Shown one piece after another: positions 44,944-53,314 of a stretch of 64,000 nt of DNA. The stretch lies in assembly GCF_018617485.1 (NCBI RefSeq), contig NZ_JACSKH010000001.1, positions 930,001 to 994,000 of the forward strand, given 5' to 3'. The translations under genes and the position numbers were made by a program. The notes beneath the pieces were generated by a model that had not been told where the DNA came from, did not search any database, and was given only the letters and a program-made list of their open reading frames with translations. The DNA comes from Exiguobacterium sp. s124 (GTDB lineage Bacteria > Bacillota > Bacilli > Exiguobacteriales > Exiguobacteriaceae). Each line of letters starts with the position of its first letter. Position 1 is the stretch's first letter.

Positions 44944-45879
44944 ATGTCTTGGATGAAAAAATCAGCTTTACTCGCTTCAATCACTTCGGTCGCACTCGTA
45001 GGTGCAGCCTGTGGGAACAATGAAGAAGGTGGCGCTGCTGAAGGCGAAGGGCTCTCAGGAAAAGTCGTCATGGACGGATCATCAACTGTATTCCCAATCA
45101 TGGAAGCAGTCGCAGAAGAATATTCAGCTGAGCAACCGGAAGTTGAAGTGACAGTCGGTGTCTCTGGTACGGGTGGTGGCTTCAAACGCTTCGTGACGGG
45201 AGAGACAGACTTCTCGAACGCATCACGTGAAATCAAAGAAGAAGAAGCAGCCGAAGCTGAGAAAAATGGTGTGGAATTTACACAACTCTCAGTCGCACTT
45301 GATGGTCTTTCACTCGTTGTCAACCCGGCGAACGATTGGGCACAAGATATCACGATTGAAGAATTGAATAAAATGTGGACTGACACAAGCGTGAAAACGT
45401 GGAAAGATGTTCGCTCTGACTGGCCAGATGAAGAGATCTCATTCTTCGCACCAGGTAAAGATTCAGGTACGTACGATTTCTTCGACGAGAAAGTTCTTGA
45501 TGAGACAGATATTCGTCAAGACGCACAATTGTCTGAAGATGACAACGTACTCGTAACAGGTGTAGCTGGGACAGAGGGTGCAATCGGATTCTTCGGATTC
45601 GCTTACTACCTCGAGAACCAAGACACACTTCGTGCCTTGAATGTTGAAGGAGTAGAGCCAACACATGACACAATCAACGACTTGTCTTACCCACTCTCAC
45701 GTGAAATTTACACGTACGTCAACAACGCTTCGTTGAAAGACAAAGAGCAAGTGGCTGACTTCGCACGCTTCATGAATGAAAATGCAGCTGACCTTTCAGA
45801 AGAGGTTGGTTACGTGAAAATGGAGCAAGCGCGTTACGACGAAAACATGAAGATGATCGACGAAATCGCTGGAGAATAA
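44944..45879 (+). CDS. pstS: Phosphate-binding lipoprotein PstS
   Basis: High-affinity phosphate receptor of the Pst ABC importer, tethered outside the membrane. It is 311 residues: signal peptide with lipobox-like VGAAC, acylated at C23, and phosphate-site motifs MDGSSTVFPIMEA, VSGTGGGFKRF, SNASREIK and GKDSGTYDFF. First gene of the pst operon; the Pho-box array lies upstream. A hairpin separates it from pstC, which would allow higher PstS levels. Confidence 0.96.
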   Translation: MSWMKKSALLASITSVALVGAACGNNEEGGAAEGEGLSGKVVMDGSSTVFPIMEAVAEEYSAEQPEVEVTVGVSGTGGGFKRFVTGETDFSNASREIKEEEAAEAEKNGVEFTQLSVALDGLSLVVNPANDWAQDITIEELNKMWTDTSVKTWKDVRSDWPDEEISFFAPGKDSGTYDFFDEKVLDETDIRQDAQLSEDDNVLVTGVAGTEGAIGFFGFAYYLENQDTLRALNVEGVEPTHDTINDLSYPLSREIYTYVNNASLKDKEQVADFARFMNENAADLSEEVGYVKMEQARYDENMKMIDEIAGE

Positions 45880-45889
45880 AATGATACGT

Positions 45890-45923
45890 GGCAGAAGGTG
45901 AGACTAGCTCTCACCTTCTCGCC
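45890..45923 (+). other. Intercistronic hairpin between pstS and pstC
   Basis: GAAGGTGAGA (45894-45903), loop CTAGC, TCTCACCTTC (45909-45918), with further weak outer pairs. No T-run follows, so it is more likely an RNA-stabilising or attenuating element than a full terminator. Confidence 0.72.
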
Positions 45924-45962
45924 ATGCTTTCTAGTATGAAGAGGTAGGGAGCGATACACGAG

Positions 45963-46907
45963 ATGAATGAACCAAACAAAAAGCTCTCGATTCGAGAGAT
46001 GATTCAACAAAATAAACAAAAGAAATATAGTACGACGAACGTGTTTGATAAAATCATGCCGTTCTTATTATTCTTGAGCGCATTTGTATCAGTCGTAACG
46101 ACAATTGGTATTGCGTTCACACTTGGCTTTGAGCTATTTAAGTTCTTTGAACGAGTGCCAGTCGCTGAATTTTTAGGATCGACAGAATGGTACCCGCTTA
46201 GTGCAGATCAGCGCTTCGGGGTATGGGCGCTTGTGATGGGGACGCTCCAAATTACTGTGATTGCTATGATTGTAGCCGTCCCGCTTGGTTTGGCGTCTGC
46301 GATTTATTTGAGTGAGTACGCCTCTGATCGAGCTCGCCGTGTGTTAAAGCCAATCTTAGAAGTGTTGGCAGGTGTACCGACCATCGTCTTTGGTTTCTTC
46401 GCATTGTCATTCATTACGCCGATTTTACAAGCTTTGATTCCAGGACTCCAAATTTACAATGCGCTTAGTCCGGGGATTGTCGTCGGGATTATGATTATTC
46501 CGATGATTGCTTCGATTTCTGAGGATGCGATGAGTGCGGTACCGAAGAAAATTCGCGACGGTGCCCTCGGTCTTGGGGCAACACGTCTTGAAGTGGCGAC
46601 GAAAGTCGTCATGCCTGCAGCGACTTCTGGGATCATTGCCTCAATCGTTCTCGGAATGAGCCGTGCGATTGGTGAAACGATGATTGTGACGATCGCTGGT
46701 GGATCGCAACCAAACTTTGAGTTCAATCCGCTCAATGCGATTCAAACGATGACAGCTTATATCGTTCAAATCGCAAAAGGTGATGCAGGTTACGGCACAA
46801 TCGAATACTACAGTATCTATGCGGTCGGTGCGTTATTGTTCGTCTTTACCCTCTTGATGAACTTGTTCGCCAACTGGGTGACGCGCCGCTTCAGAGAGGA
46901 GTACTAA
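45963..46907 (+). CDS. pstC: Phosphate ABC transporter permease PstC
   Basis: Membrane subunit of the Pst importer, 314 residues with six predicted TM helices (first about 30-55). The EAA-type loop reads KIRDGALGLGATRLEVATKVVMPAA near residue 195 in two parts, contacting PstB. Followed by pstA after one base. Confidence 0.95.
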   Translation: MNEPNKKLSIREMIQQNKQKKYSTTNVFDKIMPFLLFLSAFVSVVTTIGIAFTLGFELFKFFERVPVAEFLGSTEWYPLSADQRFGVWALVMGTLQITVIAMIVAVPLGLASAIYLSEYASDRARRVLKPILEVLAGVPTIVFGFFALSFITPILQALIPGLQIYNALSPGIVVGIMIIPMIASISEDAMSAVPKKIRDGALGLGATRLEVATKVVMPAATSGIIASIVLGMSRAIGETMIVTIAGGSQPNFEFNPLNAIQTMTAYIVQIAKGDAGYGTIEYYSIYAVGALLFVFTLLMNLFANWVTRRFREEY

Positions 46908-46908
46908 T

Positions 46909-47820
46909 ATGGCTTTACCGAACAGTGAGTTCAAGAATACGAAGAACCTGATGGATCGTGAGACGGTGTCTGAACGTATCAAGCGCCGTTTACAACTGAA
47001 TGAAATTTTTAAGTATATCTTTTTGGCAGGGCTCGTCTTTGCGTTAGTCGTCTTGTCGACGTTGATTTATGACATCGTTTCAAAAGGGGCAGGATGGGTC
47101 GACCTTGATTTCTTGCGTAACTTCCCGTCACGTCGTCCTGAAGATGCGGGGTTATATCCTGCATTGATTGGATCGCTATGGTTGATGTTACTCATCGTGC
47201 CAATGGTGTTCGTCATCGGTGTCGGTGCAGCCATCTATCTAGAAGAGTATGCACCGAAAAATCGAATGACTTCATTTATCGAGGTCAACATTTCGAACTT
47301 GGCTGGTGTCCCTTCAATCGTTTTTGGATTACTCGGTTTGACGATATTCGTCCGAGTGATGGAGTTAGGAAACTCGGTTATGGCCGGTGCGTTAACACTC
47401 GGTCTCATGAGTTTACCGATTGTCATCGTAGCTTCACAAGAAGCATTGCGGGCAGTCAAAATGGAGTTACGTCACGCTTCTTTAGCACTTGGTGCTTCAA
47501 AATGGCAAACCACATTTAATGTCGTCTTGCCATCAGCGATTCCTGGGATTATTACAGGGATTATCTTAGCCGTCTCCCGTGCAATCGGTGAAACAGCACC
47601 ACTAATCATGGTCGGTGCAGCAACGTTTATTTCAACGACACCAAGTGGGATTTTCTCTGACTTTACGGCACTGCCGATTCAAATTTATAACTGGACGAGC
47701 CGACCGCAAGCAGAATTCCAAAACTTGGCTGCAGCAGGAATCATCGTACTCATGACGATGCTCATTGCGATGAACTCTGTAGCGATTTATATCCGAAACA
47801 AATATACGAACCGACATTAA
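46909..47820 (+). CDS. pstA: Phosphate ABC transporter permease PstA
   Basis: Second Pst membrane subunit, 303 residues with six TM helices (first about 33-55). The coupling loop contains ELRHASLALGASKWQT. Its ribosome binding site (AGAGAGGAG) lies inside the end of pstC, so the two subunits are probably coupled in translation. Confidence 0.95.
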   Translation: MALPNSEFKNTKNLMDRETVSERIKRRLQLNEIFKYIFLAGLVFALVVLSTLIYDIVSKGAGWVDLDFLRNFPSRRPEDAGLYPALIGSLWLMLLIVPMVFVIGVGAAIYLEEYAPKNRMTSFIEVNISNLAGVPSIVFGLLGLTIFVRVMELGNSVMAGALTLGLMSLPIVIVASQEALRAVKMELRHASLALGASKWQTTFNVVLPSAIPGIITGIILAVSRAIGETAPLIMVGAATFISTTPSGIFSDFTALPIQIYNWTSRPQAEFQNLAAAGIIVLMTMLIAMNSVAIYIRNKYTNRH

Positions 47821-47855
47821 GTCGTTTTTGCAGATGAATGAGGAGGAAGCTCGAG

Positions 47856-48692
47856 ATGATGAAACAACAAGAGCTCAATAAAGGAGATCAAAACGTGAAC
47901 ACAACAACGACGGAACCGACAATTACTGAGATGAAAAAAGATAGCGCTTATGTCGTCAATAACTTGAACTTATGGTACGGAGAAGACCAAGCGTTGATTG
48001 ACGTCAACCTCGACATCAAAAAGAATGAAGTCACGGCAATCATCGGACCTTCTGGATGTGGAAAATCGACATTCATTAAAACGTTGAACCGCATGGTCGA
48101 ACTCGTCCCATCTGTTCGTACAAATGGTGAAATCTTGTACCATGGACGTAACATCTTCGATCGTGGATATAAAGTAGAAGATTTACGTACATCCGTTGGG
48201 ATGGTATTCCAGCAACCAAACCCATTCCCGAAATCGGTGTACGACAATGTAGCTTACGGACCTCGTACGCATGGCATTAAAAATAAGAAAGTACTCGATG
48301 AGATCGTTGAACGTTCGCTTCGTGGCGCTGCCATCTGGGATGAAGTGAAAGATCGCTTGAACGAGAACGCATATGGACTTTCTGGTGGACAACAACAACG
48401 TCTATGTATCGCTAGAACGCTAGCGATCGAACCGGACGTCATCTTGATGGATGAGCCGACTTCTGCCCTTGACCCAATCTCTACGTTGAAAGTGGAAGAA
48501 CTCGTTCAAGAGTTGAAAGAGCAATACTCGATCATTATCGTGACGCATAACATGCAACAAGCTGCCCGTGTTTCGGATAAAACGGCCTTCTTCTTGAATG
48601 GAGAAGTTGTCGAGTTCGATGTAACAGATAAGATTTTCTCGAATCCATCTGACAAACGGACGGAAGACTATATTTCTGGCCGTTTCGGTTAA
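47856..48692 (+). CDS. pstB: Phosphate ABC transporter ATPase PstB
   Basis: ATP-binding subunit of the Pst importer. It is 278 residues from ATG 47856 with AGGAGG upstream; a GTG at 47895 with its own AAAGGAG would give a 265-residue form closer to the family average. Walker [10 protein letters not shown] 64-72, signature LSGGQQQR, Walker [15 protein letters not shown]-loop THNMQQA. One pstB only, whereas B. subtilis has pstBA and pstBB. Confidence 0.95.
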   Translation: MMKQQELNKGDQNVNTTTTEPTITEMKKDSAYVVNNLNLWYGEDQALIDVNLDIKKNEVTAIIGPSGCGKSTFIKTLNRMVELVPSVRTNGEILYHGRNIFDRGYKVEDLRTSVGMVFQQPNPFPKSVYDNVAYGPRTHGIKNKKVLDEIVERSLRGAAIWDEVKDRLNENAYGLSGGQQQRLCIARTLAIEPDVILMDEPTSALDPISTLKVEELVQELKEQYSIIIVTHNMQQAARVSDKTAFFLNGEVVEFDVTDKIFSNPSDKRTEDYISGRFG

Positions 48693-48708
48693 GGAGGAGA
48701 CTAGATTG

Positions 48709-49371
48709 ATGGCACAAAATCGCACATTTTTTGATACGAAATTAACTGAATTAGAAGATAAAGTGGTCCGTTTGGCAAATTTGACGATGCGTCAGACGGC
48801 AACCGCAATCGAAGTGTTAGAAAAGCATGATTTAGAGTTAGCGCAAACGGTAATCGATAATGACAACGAACTAGATGATTTGGAATTAACAATTAACGAT
48901 GAAGCAATTTTATTAATTGCCAAGCAGCAACCGGTTGCGACCGACTTACGTCGTCTGATTGTAACGATGAAATCGGCGACGGACTTAGAACGCATTGCGG
49001 ATTACGCGACGAACATCGCTAAAGCTGTGACGCGAATTGAACATGTTCCTTATTTACATGACATTCAACCACTTAAACAGATGGCTGAACAGTTGATTGA
49101 CATGCTCGAGTTGGCAACGCGTGCGTATCGTAAAGGAGAAGTGAGTCGTGTCCGTGAACTCAATGAGATGGACCGTGTAATTGATGAAATCAATCTAACG
49201 GTGATTAAACAATACATCGGTTCTCTTCCGGCGATGACAGTCGGAACGAACGATGTGTACGAGTTCTCAAACATCGCTCGTTATCTTGAGCGGATGGGCG
49301 ATCACGTGACAAACTTCGGAGAACATTTAATTTTCCTTGAAAAAGGGAAACATTATGATTTGAATCAATAA
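48709..49371 (+). CDS. phoU: Phosphate signalling complex protein PhoU
   Basis: Negative modulator of phosphate signalling and Pst activity, 220 residues, all-helical with two PhoU repeats (metal-binding E/D runs such as DNDNELDDLE and EMDRVIDEIN). AAGGAGGAGA begins within the pstB stop codon. TTG 48706 is an alternative start. Presence of phoU in the pst operon resembles many bacteria but not B. subtilis. Confidence 0.94.
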   Translation: MAQNRTFFDTKLTELEDKVVRLANLTMRQTATAIEVLEKHDLELAQTVIDNDNELDDLELTINDEAILLIAKQQPVATDLRRLIVTMKSATDLERIADYATNIAKAVTRIEHVPYLHDIQPLKQMAEQLIDMLELATRAYRKGEVSRVRELNEMDRVIDEINLTVIKQYIGSLPAMTVGTNDVYEFSNIARYLERMGDHVTNFGEHLIFLEKGKHYDLNQ

Positions 49372-49380
49372 GATTAGTGG

Positions 49381-49415
49381 TAAAGAACAACAGTGCTGTT
49401 GTTCTTTATTTTTTT
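49381..49415 (+). terminator. Terminator of the pst operon
   Basis: TAAAGAACAACAG (49381-49393) and CTGTTGTTCTTTA (49396-49408) form a 13-bp stem around TG, then seven T. Confidence 0.88.
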
Positions 49416-49487
49416 GGGCAGGAATTCATAAAGAATGAGCGAATACTAGTCTACATGGATTTTTTACATGAAGGGAGCCATACAGAG

Positions 49488-50240
49488 ATGGAAGAGAAAA
49501 TCGTATCCTTGAAGCAACAAGGACTTACGTTGAAACAGATTGCGGCAGAACTAGACGTCCCGATTGGCAAAGTCCAATACGCATGGCGAAAATGGAGAAA
49601 TCAGCAACAAGAGTTGGAGGAAGTTGTCCCTGTGAAACAAAAGAGTAATAAGAAAGCTAAAGCTAAAGCGTCGGGATCAACTTCGCGTAAACAAGTCGCA
49701 TCAGCAAAAGAGACGGTTGATGTGAAACGTTCTCCACTCCTTGAAAAGAGTCCTGAAGGTTATTGGCAATTGCCAGAACGATATAACGTAGACTTCTTGC
49801 ATGCGGTCGTTCAATCACCGAACTCAGTATATGTGTGCTGGGAAGTGTCTGACTTAGTGAAAGAAACGTTAGAGCTCCAGTTTATGAGACGATGGGAAGA
49901 GCTACCGAAAGCGTTCCGTATCTTAGATGTGACCTTGCTCGATTACGCGAGTGGTCACGCGAATCGTTCGTATACGTTCGATCTCCCTGAAATGACGAAC
50001 AGTTGGTTCGTTCGACCTCTCGATCCGAATACGACCTACGTGTTTGAGTTCGGGATTCGCACGATGGAGGGAGAATTTTTACCAATTGTGGCATCGGCAC
50101 CACTTGATACACCACGTGCAGAACCAGTTGGTATCGGACGCTTCGCGGAGCCAGTGAGACGTTGGCAGTACGGAGAAGTTGAATCTCCAGAGTTGTTAGA
50201 TACATTACCAAAATATGCGGCATACCGTCACGTACGTTAA
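49488..50240 (+). CDS. DUF4912 protein with N-terminal HTH-like segment
   Basis: A 250-residue protein. Residues 1-40 (IVSLKQQGLTLKQIAAELD, then VPIGKVQYAWRKWR) look like a helix-turn-helix resembling resolvase/MerR-style recognition helices. A Lys/Ala-rich linker (about 45-80) leads to a DUF4912 domain (about 95-240; LPERYNVDFLHAVVQSPNSV, YVCWEVS, RSYTFDLPE, WFVRPLDPNTTYVFEFG) that looks beta-rich, perhaps carbohydrate-binding. DUF4912 genes often lie next to GH57/DUF1957 genes. ATG 49488 follows AAGGGAG at 49471-49477. The GH57 gene starts 14 bases later. Confidence 0.85.
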   Translation: MEEKIVSLKQQGLTLKQIAAELDVPIGKVQYAWRKWRNQQQELEEVVPVKQKSNKKAKAKASGSTSRKQVASAKETVDVKRSPLLEKSPEGYWQLPERYNVDFLHAVVQSPNSVYVCWEVSDLVKETLELQFMRRWEELPKAFRILDVTLLDYASGHANRSYTFDLPEMTNSWFVRPLDPNTTYVFEFGIRTMEGEFLPIVASAPLDTPRAEPVGIGRFAEPVRRWQYGEVESPELLDTLPKYAAYRHVR

Positions 50241-50254
50241 GGAGGACTTTCTAC

Positions 50255-52456
50255 ATGAAACCAGGATACTTTTCACTCGTCCTTCATGCTCATTTACCGT
50301 ACGTTAGGCATGAAGAGAAGCATCGTTTAGAAGAAAGATGGGTGTACGAAGCCATCTCAGAAACATATATTCCAATCCTTTGGCAAGTTGATCGCTTGAA
50401 GCGTCCGTTGCATTGGACAGTTAGTATTTCACCACCTGTTGTAGAAATGCTCGCGGACCCGCTCATCCAAGATCGATACGTCGAACACTTAGATGAGATG
50501 CTTGAGTTGATCGCGTTAGAGCTCTCTGAAGGGAGAACGGATGAAGAGATATCAACGTTACATTTCTATGAGCAACGTTATCGTGATTTGAAAAATACGT
50601 TCCTTCATTGGAATAAAAACTTGAATGTAGCGTTCCGTACATATCGAGAAGCGGGTTATATTGACATGGTGACTTGTACAGCGACCCATGGTTTCAACCC
50701 CCACCTCTTTACGGAACAGGCAGCTCGTGCTGAAATTCGGACAGGTCTTAACTGCTTCGAACGTCACTATGGGTTCCGTCCGACCGGCATTTGGTTGCCT
50801 GAGTGTGCCTACACGCCAGGTGTAGACAGAATCCTGTATGAAGAAGGGATTCGATACACATTTGTCGACGAACATGCATTGCTCGATGCGGATCCAACTC
50901 CAGAGAAGGGCATTGGAGCTCCCGTCTATTCTCCACACGGAGTCGCATTGTTCCCGAGAGATCAAATCATTTCGGGTAAAATTTGGAGTTCGATGATTGG
51001 ATATCCGGGTCACCCTGATTATCGTGAATTCTATCGAGATTTGGCCTACGACCGAGATTGGGATTATATCCAATCGTTCATGCATCCGGAAGGCATTCGA
51101 TTCGACACAGGATTAAAAATGCACCGCATCACAGGTGACACCGATCAAAAAGACTTCTATGTACGTGAGTGGGCTGAACATCAAATTGAGAATCATGCGA
51201 CAGACTTCGCACAAACGTTAGAGGGCCATCTCGAGGCCCATGGAGGTCAAACGTTCCCGCCGTTCTTGGTGACGGCACCGTTTGATGCAGAATTGTTTGG
51301 TCATTGGTGGTTTGAAGGTCCTGAATTTCTCGGGAAGGTCGCAGAGCGACTCGAGGAATTTGGAATCGAAACGATCACGCCGGCGATCTTCCTAGAGCGT
51401 CACTTCAAAGATTTACAAACCGTCCATGTTTCCATGAACACATGGGGACGAAAAGGCTACGGTGAAGTGTGGATCAATGAACGGAATGAATGGATGCTCC
51501 GTCATCTTCATATGATGGAAATGCAGCTTGTCAAAGACGTAGCCGATTATCGTGATCAGTCTGATTTGACGAATCGTGCCTTAAAGCAATTGATTCGCCA
51601 TTATGTGTTAGCTGTATCAAGTGACTGGGCGTTTATCTTAGATGGTCAAACGACGGCACAATATGCGGCTGAGCGCTTCCGTGAGCATACACGCCTCTTT
51701 GCCGAACTTGAGACGGTGCTTTATCAAGGTGGGGTATCAAGTGAACTGCTCGATGATCATTATGCGGCGTACCCATTCCTACAAGACGAAGACCTTGATG
51801 TCGATTCATTCCTGTCTCCTCACGATTATTATGTGACGACTGAGCGGGATGTAGAAGATCCGGCAATTCTCATGATCACACCGGAATATCACGGTCATAT
51901 CGTCGGTGGACTTGGGCATCGTGTCGTCGAGGAAGTAGAGGCGAGAGCGAATGAGGGAGAAACCGTCTATGTGTTGACACCGTATCACGATGAGTTGCCG
52001 GAATACGAACGACATGGAAACGTTCATGTATATCGGGTCCGTCCGACTAGCCCATTTTTAGAGCACGTCATGAATCAGGTCGCCACACAAAATATTGCGT
52101 ATGTAAAACTCGTTCATGAACTTTCAAAACGAGTATCGTTCAAAGTGATTCATCATTTTGATTGGATGACGATTCCTGCTGCAAGAGAACTTGCGCAATC
52201 CCTTGCGCTTCCGTTATACTCAACTATGTTGTCCTTTGAAGCGACACGTAACCCGCACGGTCATGGTGGTTTGTTCGATGCGATCCATCGAATTGAAAAC
52301 AGTGTGTTCTCTGCAGCGGAGTGCGTATATGTCGGCGAAGAGCTCTCGATGCATGACCTAGAACAATGGTATAAGGTAAGCGAGAATGTCAACACATGCC
52401 TACCCCTTGAAACTTCTCCATATGGACAGGAATCAATGAAAAAGAACGTGAAATAA
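50255..52456 (+). CDS. GH57 (DUF1957) branching-enzyme-like protein fused to half a glycosyltransferase
   Basis: A 733-residue fusion. Residues 1-520 are a GH57/DUF1957 1,4-alpha-glucan branching-enzyme-like domain: start FSLVLHAHLPYV, nucleophile E183 in GIWLPECAY, acid/base D344 in APFDAELFGHWWFEG, and the helical C-domain (WGRKGYGEVWINERNEWMLR). Residues about 536-725 resemble the N-terminal Rossmann domain of GT4/GT5 glycogen-synthase-type transferases (ITPEYHGHIVGGLGHRVVEE). The protein ends where a GT C-terminal nucleotide-sugar domain would start. Cotranscribed with the DUF4912 gene. Role in glycogen-like alpha-glucan is inferred. Confidence 0.85.
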   Translation: MKPGYFSLVLHAHLPYVRHEEKHRLEERWVYEAISETYIPILWQVDRLKRPLHWTVSISPPVVEMLADPLIQDRYVEHLDEMLELIALELSEGRTDEEISTLHFYEQRYRDLKNTFLHWNKNLNVAFRTYREAGYIDMVTCTATHGFNPHLFTEQAARAEIRTGLNCFERHYGFRPTGIWLPECAYTPGVDRILYEEGIRYTFVDEHALLDADPTPEKGIGAPVYSPHGVALFPRDQIISGKIWSSMIGYPGHPDYREFYRDLAYDRDWDYIQSFMHPEGIRFDTGLKMHRITGDTDQKDFYVREWAEHQIENHATDFAQTLEGHLEAHGGQTFPPFLVTAPFDAELFGHWWFEGPEFLGKVAERLEEFGIETITPAIFLERHFKDLQTVHVSMNTWGRKGYGEVWINERNEWMLRHLHMMEMQLVKDVADYRDQSDLTNRALKQLIRHYVLAVSSDWAFILDGQTTAQYAAERFREHTRLFAELETVLYQGGVSSELLDDHYAAYPFLQDEDLDVDSFLSPHDYYVTTERDVEDPAILMITPEYHGHIVGGLGHRVVEEVEARANEGETVYVLTPYHDELPEYERHGNVHVYRVRPTSPFLEHVMNQVATQNIAYVKLVHELSKRVSFKVIHHFDWMTIPAARELAQSLALPLYSTMLSFEATRNPHGHGGLFDAIHRIENSVFSAAECVYVGEELSMHDLEQWYKVSENVNTCLPLETSPYGQESMKKNVK

Positions 52457-52458
52457 TC

Positions 52459-52487
52459 TTGCTTTTTCACAAGAAACTTGGTAGGAT
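52459..52487 (+). promoter_or_regulatory. Candidate promoter of rpmG
   Basis: TTGCTT at 52459-52464 and TAGGAT at 52482-52487 with a 17-base spacer, starting 3 bases after the GH57 stop codon. Confidence 0.4.
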
Positions 52488-52555
52488 AATTGAGTATGCT
52501 TAGACTGTAAAGCAAAAGCACTTGATACAACATCATTAAGATGGGAGTGAAAGAA

Positions 52556-52705
52556 ATGCGCGTTAAAATTACATTAGCTTGCACAGAAACAGGCGATCGC
52601 ACGTACATCACGAAGAAAAACAAACGTAACAACCCTGAGCGCCTTGAGTTGCGCAAATACAACCCACGTCTCCGTCGTCACACGCTTTACCGCGAAGTGA
52701 AGTAA
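52556..52705 (+). CDS. rpmG: 50S ribosomal protein L33, cysteine-poor form
   Basis: A 49-residue large-subunit protein ([20 protein letters not shown]...[16 protein letters not shown]). The CxxC pairs of zinc-binding L33 are absent: only one Cys remains (CTETG) and the second pair is NPRL. This form does not need zinc. GGGAG precedes the ATG at 52556. Too short for usual ORF cut-offs but unmistakable. Confidence 0.95.
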   Translation: MRVKITLACTETGDRTYITKKNKRNNPERLELRKYNPRLRRHTLYREVK

Positions 52706-52712
52706 TAAGGGA

Positions 52713-52743
52713 CCGGCCGTCACATATGTGGCGGCTTTTTTTG
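52713..52743 (+). terminator. Terminator after rpmG
   Basis: GGCCGTCACAT pairs with ATGTGGCGGC (one G-U pair) and is followed by seven T. Confidence 0.8.
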
Positions 52744-52759
52744 TAAGGAGGAATGCGTT

Positions 52760-53314
52760 GTGGAAGAAAAAGCAGCGTTAAGACAGACCGTCCATCAATC
52801 CATTAAACAAATCAATAATCGACCACATGTCGATCAATCCATCCATCAACGGTTGTTCTCGACAGATATATGGAAGGAAAGCCAGACAATTGCGTTGACC
52901 TCTTCACTTCCGCTCGAAATTGATACGTCCCCAATCATTCATGAGGCGTTTGAAGCAGGAAAAACGGTGTGCGTCCCGAAAGTAACGGGGCAAGGGTTGA
53001 CGTTTCATATCATTCATTCTGTGAATGATCTCGAGACAGGTGTCATGAATATTTTGGAGCCGACCACTCCACCGACGACTCAAGCAATCGACTTATGTCT
53101 TGTACCGGGAAGGGTATTTGACCGATCGGGATACCGTATTGGTTGGGGTGGAGGATATTATGACCGCTTTTTACGTACATATGAAGGGGTAACGGTTTCG
53201 TTAGCGTATTCCGTTCAACTTGTCGATCAAGTGCCGACAGAACCACACGATCTTCCTGTGCAGTGGATTGTGACAGAAAAGGAGATGATTCAATGTTCGC
53301 CATATTTGTTGTAA
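52760..53314 (+). CDS. fthC: 5-formyltetrahydrofolate cyclo-ligase
   Basis: Converts 5-formyl-THF to 5,10-methenyl-THF with ATP (YqgN in B. subtilis). It is 184 residues, with PGRVFDRSGYRIGWGGGYYDRF as the ligase signature in the C-terminal half and KVTG near the middle. GTG 52760 lies 7 bases after AAGGAGG. Its end overlaps the start of the DUF92 gene by 22 bases. Confidence 0.93.
   Translation: MEEKAALRQTVHQSIKQINNRPHVDQSIHQRLFSTDIWKESQTIALTSSLPLEIDTSPIIHEAFEAGKTVCVPKVTGQGLTFHIIHSVNDLETGVMNILEPTTPPTTQAIDLCLVPGRVFDRSGYRIGWGGGYYDRFLRTYEGVTVSLAYSVQLVDQVPTEPHDLPVQWIVTEKEMIQCSPYLL

Noticed and set aside
50558-51085. 175-codon reverse-strand frame inside the GH57 gene
   Set aside because: It covers the catalytic part of GH57 in antisense, with no family features.
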